This document shows, one piece after another, positions 31,334 through 42,246 of a stretch of 64,000 bases of DNA. The translations under genes were made by a program, and so were the position numbers. The notes beneath the pieces were generated by a model. It did not search any database, was not told the DNA's origin, and saw nothing but the letters and a program-made list of their open reading frames with translations. The DNA is from Lithodes maja (Eukaryota > Arthropoda > Malacostraca > Decapoda > Lithodidae), in the NCBI GenBank assembly GCA_037953745.1, contig JBAKBP010007919.1:1-64000 (forward strand), read 5' to 3'. Numbering within the stretch: the first letter of the stretch is position 1; each line of letters begins with the position of its first letter.

Positions 31334-32717
31334 GGGTAAGGTGGGGGTAAACCTAACATGGGGGTGTAACAAACAGTGTCCATAATTTCTGCCCTATCAA
31401 TAATAAAACAGTTCCCCCAACAAATCAAAAGAAGAAAATGGGTAGCTTGGAGATGGCGGCAGAGCAACGTTTATATCTTGACGGACGAAGTTATCAGGTA
31501 GGTTTTTAGCCGAATTTTTCGATGCTCGTTGTTATATTTGACGTGCTGATCCTAGTGGTGTGATGCTTAATAGTGAAATGTACAATGATATCTGGTGAGA
31601 AAGGCTGCCATTCAGACATTTCCTTCAGTATCATGAATGTTTAAACATTCATGCCACGACGGGGGTATACCGAACGGGGGTGTACCGAACACCCCCAATT
31701 TAAATGCCCACCCATCAAAATACTTACCTGATGACTCCATCCGTTGCCATCTTGAATCTACCCATTTTCTTCTTTAGATTTGTTGGGGAAACTATTTTAT
31801 TATTGATAGGGCAGAAATTATGGATGCTGTTTGTTATACTCCCATGTTCGTTTCACCCCCATGTTCGTTTTACCCCCATGTTTTTACCCCCTCCCTACCC
31901 TATAGCCATATTTGTAGGGCAGGAGGTTAACCCTTAATTAGCGGCGAGCAACACAAGTCGAGTTAAATAAAGCTGGACTATGTGGCGGTGCTCGACATAT
32001 ATCGTGTGGCAATTTCAGCACGTAATGTGGCTGAGAGAGAGAGATAAGTGGTGGCAGGAGAGTAGCGAGCGTATGACTGCTCCAGACCACCGCGGCGAAC
32101 CTACTGACACGAATCCCACCTCCTCCCTCCCTCTCTCACTCGCTATATACGGAATTGTATGGGGAAATTGCCTAATTACATGCTTTTTGCACTCGCGTTG
32201 CACGGTTTTTGCAAGAAAACTAGCCATCATAAAAGGATCGTTATGGTGTCATTCGAAAGCTCTGTTTATGCCCTTTCAGGGATAGATACTTGTTTTACGT
32301 TCTGGGTCTTATTTAGGCATGAAAATGATCACGTAAACAGCCCTATTTTGGCTAAAAACACCCCGCTGGGCGGTACATATAAATAAACCGCATAGGCCGC
32401 TCGTAAGGTGTTAATAAAGTTGTTAGTAATTTTTCTTTAAATATTTTATTTGAGACAGTTTTTACATTCTCACTATACATTTTATTAGTGAAAATGGTGG
32501 TGTTCGGATTACCCCCATGCCCTGTTCGAACCAGGGGTACCTTTTTGAAAAACTTAAATAAGTGGACCTTAACTCCTGCTTACATTATTAATCAAAATCA
32601 CCATGATAGGTCTTGACCTATAGTTACTTGTACTATCACTATTTTTCAATAAAGTTTGTTATCTGATTTTTGGTGATTATTTTTCCACTAGTAGTTCTGA
32701 TCACCCCCACCTCACCC
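31334..32717. mobile_element. TA-target (mariner-like) non-autonomous element
   Basis: The ends GGGTAAGGTGGGGGTAA and the reverse complement of TGATCACCCCCACCTCACCC form inverted termini, flanked by TA at 31332-31333 and 32718-32719. The homologous sequence at 39476-39477 has a single TA, so it is the empty site. Subterminal parts at 31379-31425 and 31775-31830 are also inverted repeats. Copies of CATGGGGGT recur near both inner ends. A family 2 TTAA MITE is nested inside. No transposase is seen. Confidence 0.8.
31927..32414. mobile_element. TTAA MITE, family 2 (inverted copy)
   Basis: TTAA is at 31927-31930 and 32411-32414. It is the reverse complement of 2493-2980 with many substitutions and shares blocks such as GCACGTAATGTGGCTGAGAG and GGATAGATACTTGTTTTACG. 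Confidence 0.8.
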
Positions 32718-32719
32718 TA

Positions 32720-33018
32720 ATCATGATTATATTTTGATGTATTTTACTTGATTTTATTGGATTAGGTTAGTTATTATTGGTTAGTTTAGTCAATACATTA
32801 AAGCCAAGTAAGAATACATTGACATAGAATTGATTAGGCACGAATGTGGATTGGGCATAGCGGCTGCTTTACCATAGGGAGAGATATATTCCAAGACCCC
32901 GGTATTCGTCTGCTATCGCTGGGAGGTGGACTGAGTTTCGAGATAGCCTTTGTACCGGCTGCATGGTAGTGTTCGTCACCTACAATATTCCGCCACTCAT
33001 ACTCAGAATTATTGAAAT
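32720..33018 (+). repeat. Dispersed repeat F (partial)
   Basis: This matches 39478-39778 nearly base for base and the reverse complement of 3470-3675. Homology ends after TTATTGAAATG at 33018, where the sequence leading to the unknown ORF begins. Confidence 0.8.
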
Positions 33019-33177
33019 GCCGTACAACACATACCAGAAGATCAGTGTCGAAACAGACTAAAATCTCCACCCCTTCCTTCTACCCTCAAACAACCTCACC
33101 ATCGACGTTTCTCCACCTACTCAAATACTTCCCCAACCAACTCACCACCACCAAAAAGACCCCGCCCACATACCTCC

Positions 33178-34527
33178 TTGTCCACCTCTTCACCTAAGTC
33201 CACTTCCAGTCCAAATGCTTCCACCTCCAGTTCCTCGTCGCCAACCTCTTCCAATTCAGAAATGCTACCTCAACCTATCTCTCAAAAAATTTCTGTAAAA
33301 CCTTCCACTAGCACAGTAAAATCATTAACCCTTTTAAGATCCGCAGGATTTGTTTTTATTCCTAAACCTGCCTCTTCCAGTACTTCAAAAATGTCATCAA
33401 AACCTATACCATCAACCTCTTCCGATCCCAATACCACCTTTCCTCTTCCAACTCGTCTTGCACCACCCACTCTATCCCCTTTTCCCTCTACTGTGTCACC
33501 AAAATCTCAAACTAAATCATACAACCAAACACCAAACAAACAAAGTAGTCACCTCACCCAACCTCCCTCAACTCCACCAAATACCCCCAACCCTAAACCT
33601 CCCCAATACAAATCTTCCTCTTCCTCTGAATCTAGCATAGAACCGCCTATAAGAACACATTTTCGCACTAAATCAGGTCGTTTAGTCAAAAGACCAGAGA
33701 GATTCTCCCCTATCTTAGTTTCAACAGATCAATTCCATGATACTATGTCTCAATCTATACCAGCAATCCACACAACATACACCGACAACACTAGAACGCT
33801 AAGAATAGCTGGCTTAACAAACACAAAATTCTCCCCTTCCCCGAGAAATTTTCCCCAGTTCATGAAATCCTTAATCCCCAGTACTTTTGCATCCGCAAAC
33901 AGCTATTACCCTCAGCAACCCAGAGAGAAAAAAATCACTTGCTTGACCGCCACCACCACGACCACATCCACCTCTCGTCAACCTCCTCCTAGTCAAGCTA
34001 CCATTATGTCCTCTACACCTTTTATTAAGAGGATCAAAGTCTCAGCCGACCCAGGGAAATTCGTCAGGATTCGCCACATTCATGAGGCCATCACAGCTTC
34101 CATAATGAACACCACTACCACTTCCCTACAAGTTACTATTGACCCCAGTAAAACACTGGACCAACGTTCCAAAGACTGGTGGGAATTCTTACACTCCCTA
34201 CAATCTACAGGTCACCTGGGAAGTTTACTTACCTTCGCCCTTGAGGCACGAGGACGTGCCTACGACGAAGGGGAGGGAAGTAAAATACAGAAGAAAAGAA
34301 AAACAAAGAAAAGAGAAGAGGGGAAAGACGTCAAGAGAACAACAGAAGTAAACAACATGACCCCGCCCAAAACAAAAATGTCAAGGTCAACCACCAAGGA
34401 GGCGAACCTGAGAAGCGGCCGACTCGCGACTGTAGAGCAGGCTTGCCCCATCACTCCAGGAAAAGGAATTTGCCTGAGGGGACCACCAGCCCTGACCAAG
34501 AGAATCATATTATCTCAACCCTTCTAA
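33178..34527 (+). CDS. Unknown 449-residue Ser/Thr/Pro-rich ORF of a repeat unit
   Basis: The open frame may extend upstream of the listed start. Residues 1 to about 165 are low-complexity Ser/Pro/Thr. Around 170-185 lies HFRTKSGRLVKRPERF, similar in style to the Arg-rich tail motif seen at the end of many retroelement polyproteins. Residues about 285-360 look globular (FIKRIKVSADPGKFVRIRHI, DPSKTLDQRSKDWWEFLHSL). A basic Lys-rich stretch (about 370-385) follows. The last third is repeated, broken, at 24012-24215. The ORF sits directly before an LTR-like copy. It could be a gag-like or accessory protein of that repeat. No family is recognised and no function is assigned. Confidence 0.5.
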   Translation: MSTSSPKSTSSPNASTSSSSSPTSSNSEMLPQPISQKISVKPSTSTVKSLTLLRSAGFVFIPKPASSSTSKMSSKPIPSTSSDPNTTFPLPTRLAPPTLSPFPSTVSPKSQTKSYNQTPNKQSSHLTQPPSTPPNTPNPKPPQYKSSSSSESSIEPPIRTHFRTKSGRLVKRPERFSPILVSTDQFHDTMSQSIPAIHTTYTDNTRTLRIAGLTNTKFSPSPRNFPQFMKSLIPSTFASANSYYPQQPREKKITCLTATTTTTSTSRQPPPSQATIMSSTPFIKRIKVSADPGKFVRIRHIHEAITASIMNTTTTSLQVTIDPSKTLDQRSKDWWEFLHSLQSTGHLGSLLTFALEARGRAYDEGEGSKIQKKRKTKKREEGKDVKRTTEVNNMTPPKTKMSRSTTKEANLRSGRLATVEQACPITPGKGICLRGPPALTKRIILSQPF

Positions 34528-35983
34528 AAACATCATAAATTTGCAACCTATGTATATACATGTATTGTTATTTTTAAGGAAACAAATAAACATTAAAGAA
34601 AACCATTAGATAAAGAGTGTGATTAATATTAAGGTAACATGTCGCAAGACAAATTCACTAGGTAAGCAGATAGTGAACAGAAATAAGCAATGCCAAAGGA
34701 TCTCGTCAAATTATGAGAGCTCTACCAAACCATTTCACAAAGATGCTTTCTATCTTTTAAAGAAATAATAAACACCTATGTACATGCCTTCTCTAAAAAC
34801 TACAGTTCTCTATTTTTAAATTCAAACTGACCACATGTACTTTCTTCTTGGTTTGAGCCAACAAACTTTGCCATTTTGTTTCCCAGATAAGGGGAACTGA
34901 CCATCAGAATTCCCAACCTAGCAGGTCGCTAGCGACAACCTTCAATAACACTAGGAAATTGTTCTTACGAAAGTTTTGTATATTTGAGATCTCAGTCTTA
35001 CCTGTACTAACTAACTCTAACATGATTAGAGATTATGACGCACCTTAATAATCGCTATTGAGCATTGTCTGCAAATCGACAACTCCCTAACCATGGAAGG
35101 AGAGACACACGTAACCTAGCAGACCCGCACTATTGCCAATTCAGTTTCCAAGATTGCGAGTCTTATAAATTAGGATAAACATGTTTGACGTATAATTTTA
35201 AGCTAGAAACTATCCAGGTTCACTCTACTAAAGTAAACCTAACATTGCTAGATACTCTAAACATTACTAGGAAGGCAACAAGCCTTGTTCAAAACTCCAT
35301 AGGGAAAGCAAGCGCGCAAAGTTAGGACCCCCGTGACCATACCATGACCCCCAAGAATACCAACTTAAACCTCTTGCCACCAAGCTAGTAATTTTATGTA
35401 AAATGTATATTCTCCATATCCAACCCTTAAAATAATAGTTAGCAAATACTACAGAAGTAACAGCTAACCTTCTTCTATGTCTTTTTCCAACATTAGTAGT
35501 GCACAACTCATATAGAAATAAATAATATCTTCACAAGGAAGGGCAACACCAAGTCCTAAAACCCGTCCCCCCTTTGAAATCTCATGCTCAGAGATCACCT
35601 AGAAATCCCCCTCAAATCTCTGTGTTAAAGTTCTATTATAGTCCTCCCCTTTGAGTTCTGTCGATGACTTAGACAGACAAGTAAAACTTTGATTTATCTT
35701 CCATCTGCCCATTATCTTCTTTTGAATGACTCTTCAAGGATAGTATTGTTATACTATAAGTAAGATTCACCTAACCTAGGACAAGAAGGACATCTGGTCC
35801 TTATAAATCGTGCACTCACAAGTCCTTACTATCCTTCGACAGAGAATGAGTACCTTCCAGTATTGGTGCACATTAGACCAAGGAAGTTGAAGAAAAATTA
35901 AGTAGAAATAAGCATTCTTGAGATCAGCACTCCACTCTGGAGAAATATTAATTTTACCCTGTTCAGAAATAGTTATTGATAAC

Positions 35984-36432
35984 GGCAACCCGAAGTCCTT
36001 ATACTGTCTGTGAATATATAAACCTTATTCTAGGATATTTGTTATATGTGGCAACCCAATCACTTAACATAGAGACCTTTAATAGTTTTGTATCATAACT
36101 ATTAAAATCATAAATTGGTATGTCCCCGTCCACTTATATTTTAATATCTTTAATAGTGCAACAGTAACCTATATATGCGTAACCTTATTATTTCTGGCAC
36201 CCCAGGAATTAATATAGCTATATTTATTAGGTTATATTTCAGTTAGTATAGTTAAAACGTTGAAAGACCCAAGGCACCCCTACCTTTCAACATTTTTCTA
36301 TTAGGAAATTATACTAGCATTACTCACAGAGATCTAAGGTAGAAAGATCTTTTGTGTTATAAGGGTTTTGCAAGACACCTCACGGGCACTCTGCATATAT
36401 AAATCCTAGGCGCAAATTGTCTGTGGCACCCC
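35984..36432 (+). other. Array of five GGCAMCCC motifs (copy D)
   Basis: Motifs lie at 35984-35991 and 36050-36057 (GGCAACCC), and at 36196-36203, 36273-36280 and 36425-36432 (GGCACCCC). The fourth sits in a loop closed by TTGAAAG and CTTTCAA, and the fifth between AAATCCT and AGGATTT. The arrangement matches 503-965. Confidence 0.7.
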
Positions 36433-37818
36433 ACCAGGATTTGTAAATAAAAGGTTAACACCGCCCCGAGTTCTTTGAGCCTCTTAAAACGGTTAGAGAC
36501 AGTCAAGAAGAGCCATACCTAAACTCTTCTTGCGTTAGTCCGATATTGTGTTAATCCGGCAAGACCTGAGACACAATATTTAAAACCTTATTCCAAGAGT
36601 ACCTGAACAGAACTTAATCAACGGTTAATATAAAGGTCAAGATAGTCAAGTACTTGTTTGAAGCTACATGCCTAGAATACTTGCATTAGTCCGATATGGT
36701 GACCAACTGTTTCATTACTAGTTACGGAACCATATTTAAGACCCCAAGCCCATTAACCCAACTGTAACTTCTTCACACGACCGGCCAACCTGGACGGCCC
36801 ACGGAGCATCAGAAGAAATCCTCAACTAAGTGCATCTCTCCACCAAGAAAAGAAATAATATAGAAATTACCGAAATTCAGTATCAGTGACGAGATACAAT
36901 AAAAGTTAGAGTTCAAAGTGACCGAAATTAACAGAGTTCTTAATACCTCGATATACGTGAAAAGTTGTAAAAGTGTTCTACGAAGTTAATCTATAGAGAA
37001 AGATTAACATTATTAAGACGTCCTATAAATAACCCTCTTTAGCACGACGTTCTAACTCAATAAATAATCAATATACCAAATTAAGACGGATTTTACGCAT
37101 TTGTCAACTCTGTCATATTTCCGCCAAGTGAAAAATAAACAGAGTCAGACAAACTTGAACTTTGAGTTACAGAATCTAAGTGTTACAGTATCCAGTGAAT
37201 ATCATAATATTAATAAGTTACGTATTCACCAATACATACGTCTTGAATACTGATATTAAGAAACTAGTGAATTTATACAAAATAAGAAGATTTTCACACA
37301 CCTTCAGGAACTCTGAAAATAATCTCAGTCAGTGCCATAATATTTCAGAATCCACAAACTTTAACTCAAACTGAAAAAGTTCATCAATGCTTGCTTCCAT
37401 ATTCTGTGCCAATAAATATAGGAACGTGTATCACATCGTCCACTATTATCCACGAATAAGAAGTTAAATCAAGAGATATCGTGAATATAAATGAAACCTG
37501 AAATTTAGAAACTTTATTTTTTGTAAACTTTCGAGAAGAGAATAGTGCGTATGATTCTCAAGAAGAATATTATTTAGACAAGTTGAATTGAATATACCTG
37601 ATCTCCATCTAGATCCGTGATCCTGCTAGGAGAAATTAAAATAGAGTTGTGCCACTTATGATTTTTCCATGTTTAGTGTTTATGATTCATACATGTGTAA
37701 CTAGTGAGTAAGTGAATAAAGCTGTATTACAAATTATCTTTCGATATTATATATATCCTTTTGTTTTATTTATATGTACTTGCATGAACTCCGATATTCC
37801 AGTCTCGAAGAACTCACC

Positions 37819-38446
37819 TTAACCCATTAAACGCGAAAATACCCTATGGGCAAGGGTACTTATTTGTGAATTTCTAGCCTTAGATTCTGACAGAATTCGT
37901 TATATTTACGATATAGAGCATTATTTGTTTTCAATATGCTTTTATTTTACATATAATATTTATGATGTATATATGAACCTTCAAGAGTGCTTAAATAAGT
38001 TGGAAAAGCATTTGGGTGGTGAAAAACGTATATATTAGCCACCCGGTCATATTCTCAGGCGAGAGTGAGCCAGGCGCAACCCTCCCCTCTCGCTGTCTGT
38101 GAGGTAACTGAGGCGAGCGGGGCGGTGTCTCGGTGTTATATAACAATCTATTGTGCAACCCACTTGTGCTACATTACTGCGGGAAAGAAAAATAAATTAT
38201 GAAAATAAGAGGAAAAATAGGTGATAATTGAGGAGGGGGGGAGGGGGGAATAAGGTGGGGAAGGAGGGGGGTGAGAAACATATGGATGAGTACTAGAGGG
38301 GAATTATCTCACCTAGCAACAAATTCCTTTGTTTTGAGAGCCCCTGGGGAGTTTTGGAAGTTTTTTTTTATGGTCTTGCTTCCGTGAGGCCCATCACGTT
38401 CGCTATGGTGATCCTTCCGTGAGGCCTATCGCGCTTCATGGGTTAA
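37819..38446. mobile_element. TTAA MITE, family 1 (at the same site as 6263-6891)
   Basis: TTAA is at 37819-37822 and 38443-38446. It is the inverse of the 6263-6891 copy and sits at the same place in the LTR-like repeat. In copy C the site is empty (GATTAAGGTGAG at 20325-20336). Confidence 0.9.
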
Positions 38447-38550
38447 TCAATCGTTAAACCTGCATAAAATCAGGACATAGCAATAACCTATATTAGACTT
38501 TGTATACATATACTCAAAAGTAAGCAATTATATTATATGCATACTCATCA

Positions 38551-39325
38551 TGAATGGGAGTTGCAGGGTCTGGTAAATGAGTTTGGAACAGTGTGCGAAA
38601 AACGGAATTTGAAGGTAAATGCGGGGAAGAGCAAGGTTATGGTCTTCGAAAGGGGTGAAGTCACAGAGTGTGAGGTGAAGCTGAACGGTCAGGCTATGGA
38701 GATCGTCAACTCTTTTAAGTATCTGGGCAGTGTGTTGAGTAAAGATGGGACTATGGATGAAGAAGTGCAGGAGAGGGTACAACAGGGGAAGAGGGTTGTA
38801 GGAATGCTGAAAGCAGTAACAAGAAATAGGGTGGTCAGTATGGAAGTGAAGAAGTCCTTGCATGACAGTGTGGTAATCCTGACACTGACTTACGGAAGCG
38901 AAGCATGGACGTTGGTTGAGAGACTCAGACCAAGAGTGAGAGCAGTGGAAATTAATTACTTAAGAAGTGCGTGTGGAGTTACATGGAGGGATAGACAGAC
39001 TAATGAGGAAGTAAGAAGGAGGTGTGGTGTGGAGGTAGATCTGCTGGAAAGTGTGAAAAGGAACAACTTGAGATGGTTCGGCCATATGGAACGTATGGAA
39101 AGCGAGAGAATGACTAAGAGGGTGTACGAGAGCGAGGTGGAGGGACAGAGAGGGAGAGGTAGACCGAATGAGAGGTGGAAGGATGGAGTGAGGAAGTACA
39201 TGAACGAAGGCGGTGCTGGTTGGGGGGAGGGGCGTCGACTGACTGGGGACAGAGGTGCATGGGGGCGGTTCGTTCGTGGTCACCCCTTCGGGGATCACGG
39301 CGTCAGGCTATAGATAGATAGATTG
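38551..39325 (+). pseudogene. RTE-type LINE, 5'-truncated (duplicate of 5382-6158)
   Basis: A 10-bp target duplication ATACTCATCA lies at 38541-38550 and 39326-39335. The open frame covers the same C-terminal RT region as 5382-6158, with a handful of amino-acid differences. The tail ends in CTATAGATAGATAGATTG. The sequence at 31177 is the unoccupied site. Confidence 0.9.
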
Positions 39326-39477
39326 ATACTCATCAAAAAAATTTACAAATTCAAGTAGATCAAAATAATCCCGAAATAAGGACTCAAATAATAATCTTAA
39401 CATGTAAACATATTTTGTTTGGTAATGTTGGAACATAGCCGCAGCCGTGGTGCTGCTACATTCGTGTTTAATCAGTA

Positions 39478-40140
39478 ATCATGATTATATTTTGATGTAT
39501 TTTACTTGATTTTATTGGATTAGGTTAGTTATTATTGGTTAGCTTAGTCAATACATTAAAGCCAAGTAAGAATACATTGACATAGAATTGATTAGGCACG
39601 AATGTGGATTGGGCATAGCGGCTGCTTTACCATAGGGAGAGATATATTCCAAGACCCCGGTATTCGTCTGCTATCGCTGGGAGGTGGACTGAGTTTCGAG
39701 ATAGCCTTTGTACCGGCTGCATGGTAGTGTTCGTCACCTACAATATTCCGCCACTCATACTCAGAATTATTGAAATGTTTTCCTAAGCAATTATTTATTA
39801 CTCTAATGTTACAAAGTGAAATGTTTTGTATAATTCCACCTCATATATGATGTCACAAACAATCTTCAATTGTATATATTCTAAGTTATTGCCGATATGT
39901 CTAGTTGTCGATCATTGCAGTTCCTGAAATACCTCATAATATTTATTATATTACGATATATCGCCTTTATATATTATTTGTTTTACTTTGTAGTGGTAAT
40001 TTTGTAATATATATTTACATTCATGATCAACAATAGTAAGCAAATGTTTTATATATTATATAGGCCTATACATATTGAAGGCAGGCTCGTAAAATGTGTA
40101 CATTTTGTGCCACCCCACTGATAAGAGGGTAGGTTCTCAG
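39478..40140 (+). repeat. Dispersed repeat F (longest copy)
   Basis: It matches 32720-33018 and the inverse of 3070-3675. No coding potential is recognised. Confidence 0.7.
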
Positions 40141-40207
40141 ACTTTGGGGTAAAGGAAAGCTCAGCATTACACTCAACGAAAATAGATTCAAATCAATCAT
40201 TCCTCAC

Positions 40208-40463
40208 TCATAAATCAGTAACAATTTCAGCTTTAATATTATATCTGACGTATAAACAAACTCCTCCTCCTTGTCGATTTTGATTATTACAAAATAAATT
40301 AAAACCTTTTAGAGTATACAAAATTTTCAGATCATTCGTTAGTCGAGTTTCACAAAATCCAATGATATGCACACTGGATAACATTGTAGGGTGATTTACT
40401 ATAAAACTCTCTAAACTGTTAGGGATACTTCTTATATTAAGGAACGGAGTATTTAAACCTCCC
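40208..40463 (-). pseudogene. LINE endonuclease fragment, part 2
   Basis: The minus frame carries FLNIRSIPNSLESFIVNHP, IIGFCETRLTND and RQGGGVCLYVR. These are typical of an apurinic-type endonuclease domain near the start of CR1/Rex/L2-like LINE polyproteins. Its upstream part lies at 44325-44712, beyond an RTE insertion. Confidence 0.75.
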
Positions 40464-40647
40464 CCCTGGGGGTTAGGGAATAGAATATGCCCCACGTGCC
40501 TTCTGCGTGTCGTAAGAGGCGACTAAAGAGGTTGGGTCGGTGGGCTTGCGACCCCCACCCGGAAAAAATATCTAAGCAAAGAAAAACGAACGAACAGCCT
40601 CGGATGCGGACGGAACCAACGTTGACGAACCACGACCGACTAAGGAC

Positions 40648-41599
40648 ATGCCTTCGGACATTCTGAGAATGGCTATGTGGAATGTTAGTGGCATGAATGA
40701 TGGCACAAAAGAGAGAGAGGTTCTGGAAGTGTTAGTGAATGCCAGGCTGGATGTGAGTGGAATGACAGAGACCAAATGGAAAGGTTCAGATGTGAGAGAG
40801 TGGGAGTGTGGAATGGGTGTGTGTGCTGGAGTGAGTGAAGGAACAGCGAGAGAAGGTGCATGTTTGTTTGTAAGTAGCAAATGGAAGGAATGTGTAAGAG
40901 AGTATGGGCCTGTGGGTTCAAGGATTGTGTGGGTGAGAATGAAAGTAGGAATACAAACGTGGGTGATTGTATGCGTGTATGCCCCGACAGAGGATATACT
41001 TGAAAGAAAGAAAGAGGAGTTCTGGATGAATGTGGAGGCGTGCCTGGAGAAGTTTGACAAGAATGAAAGAATATTTCTGATTGGGGATATGAATGGTAAG
41101 GTGGGTGATAGGAAAGTTGAGGGAGTGGTGGGAGGGTGGGGGGTACCATCAGAGGTGAATGGGAATGGTAGTGCACTTGTGGACGTATGTGTGGGGAGGA
41201 GGCTGTGGATAGCCAACACCTTCTTCCGACACAGAATGATCCACAGGCACACGTGGAAACGGATGTTGACGATGAAGGATAAGACAGTGGTGGAACGAAA
41301 GTCATTGATTGATTATGTATGTGTGGATGAACGAATGAAGAAATCTGTGATGGATGCTAGGGTGTATAGGGGTATTGGAGGGGGTCTGTCTGATCATTAT
41401 GTAGTGGTAGCTAAGGTTAGGATACAAAAGAAGTGGGTGAGGAGAGCGGGAGGGAGGCGAGAGGAGGCTGGAATGGTGAGGAGGGTGGAGAGGTTGCAGG
41501 AGGAGGAAGTCAGGGAGGAGTACAGGAGAGCAGTGGAAAGACGACTAGGTGGGTTCAACCTGGAAGTTATGGAGGAAGTGGAGGAGATGAGCAAGGTGT
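40648..41599 (+). pseudogene. RTE-type LINE ORF: apurinic-type endonuclease
   Basis: The start is taken at the ATG at 40648 (MPSDILRMAMWNVSGMND). The endonuclease pattern is clear: the WNV start, GMTETKWKG with the catalytic Glu, VCVYAPTED, LIGDMNGKVGD with the catalytic Asp/Asn, and the C-terminal SDHYVVVAKV with the final Asp-His pair. This enzyme nicks the target DNA for target-primed reverse transcription. The domain type is the one shared by RTE/BovB elements, whose relative gave mammals the CFDP2 gene. The frame runs into a TTAA MITE at 41600, which adds a stop a few codons later (41643). The ORF resumes after the MITE. Confidence 0.88.
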
Positions 41600-42246
41600 T
41601 TAACCCGGCAAGCGCGATAGGCCTCACGGAAGGCTTCCTATAGGGAACGCGATAGGCCTCACGGAAGCAAGACCATAAAAAAAGCTTTCCAAAAAAAAAA
41701 GGGCCTATCAAAACAAAGGAATTTGTCTCTAGGTGAGATAATTCCCCTCCAGTACTCATCCATGTAAATCTCACCCACCCCCCTCCCCTCCTTCCCCACC
41801 TTATTCCCCCCTCCCTCCCCTCCTCAATTATCACCTATTTTCCCTCTTATTATCATCATTTATCGGTTATTTTTCTCTCCCGCGATAATGTAGCACAAGT
41901 GGGTTGCAGAAAAGATCGTTATGTAACACCCAGACACCGGCCCACACCGCCCCGCTCGTCTCAGTTACCTCACAGACAGCGAGAGAAGAGGGTTGCCTGT
42001 GGCTCTCTCTCGCCTGAGATTATGACCGGGTGGCCAATATCTTCGTTTTTCACCACCCAAATGCTTTTCCCACTTATTTTAGCACTCTTGAAGGTTCATA
42101 TATGCATCATATATGTAAAATAAAAGCATACCGAAAACAAATAATGCTCTATATTGTAAATATAACGAATTCTGTCAGAATCCAAGGCTAGAAATGCACA
42201 AATAACTACCCTAGCCCCTAGGTCTATTTAGCGCTTGTCAGGTTAA
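41600..42246. mobile_element. TTAA MITE, family 1, inserted in the LINE ORF
   Basis: TTAA is at 41600-41603 and 42243-42246. The ends are TTAACCCGGCAAGCGCGATA and the inverse of GCGCTTGTCAGGTTAA. Near-identical termini occur at 54559-55206 in the other orientation. Removing the element and one TTAA leaves the LINE frame continuous. Confidence 0.9.

Larger units (their letters stand above)
34280..38482 (+). repeat. LTR-like unit, copy D
   Basis: This is the inverse of copy C (20320-24226). From 36271 on it is the inverse of copy B. It contains five GGCAMCCC motifs (35984, 36050, 36196, 36273, 36425) and a TTAA MITE at 37819-38446. It ends at CA, 38481-38482, after CAGGACATAG. It is AT-rich with no conserved ORF after 34527. 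Confidence 0.7.

Noticed and set aside
40572..41305. Two long minus ORFs (226 and 206 residues)
   Set aside because: They are shadows of the RTE endonuclease ORF on the plus strand.
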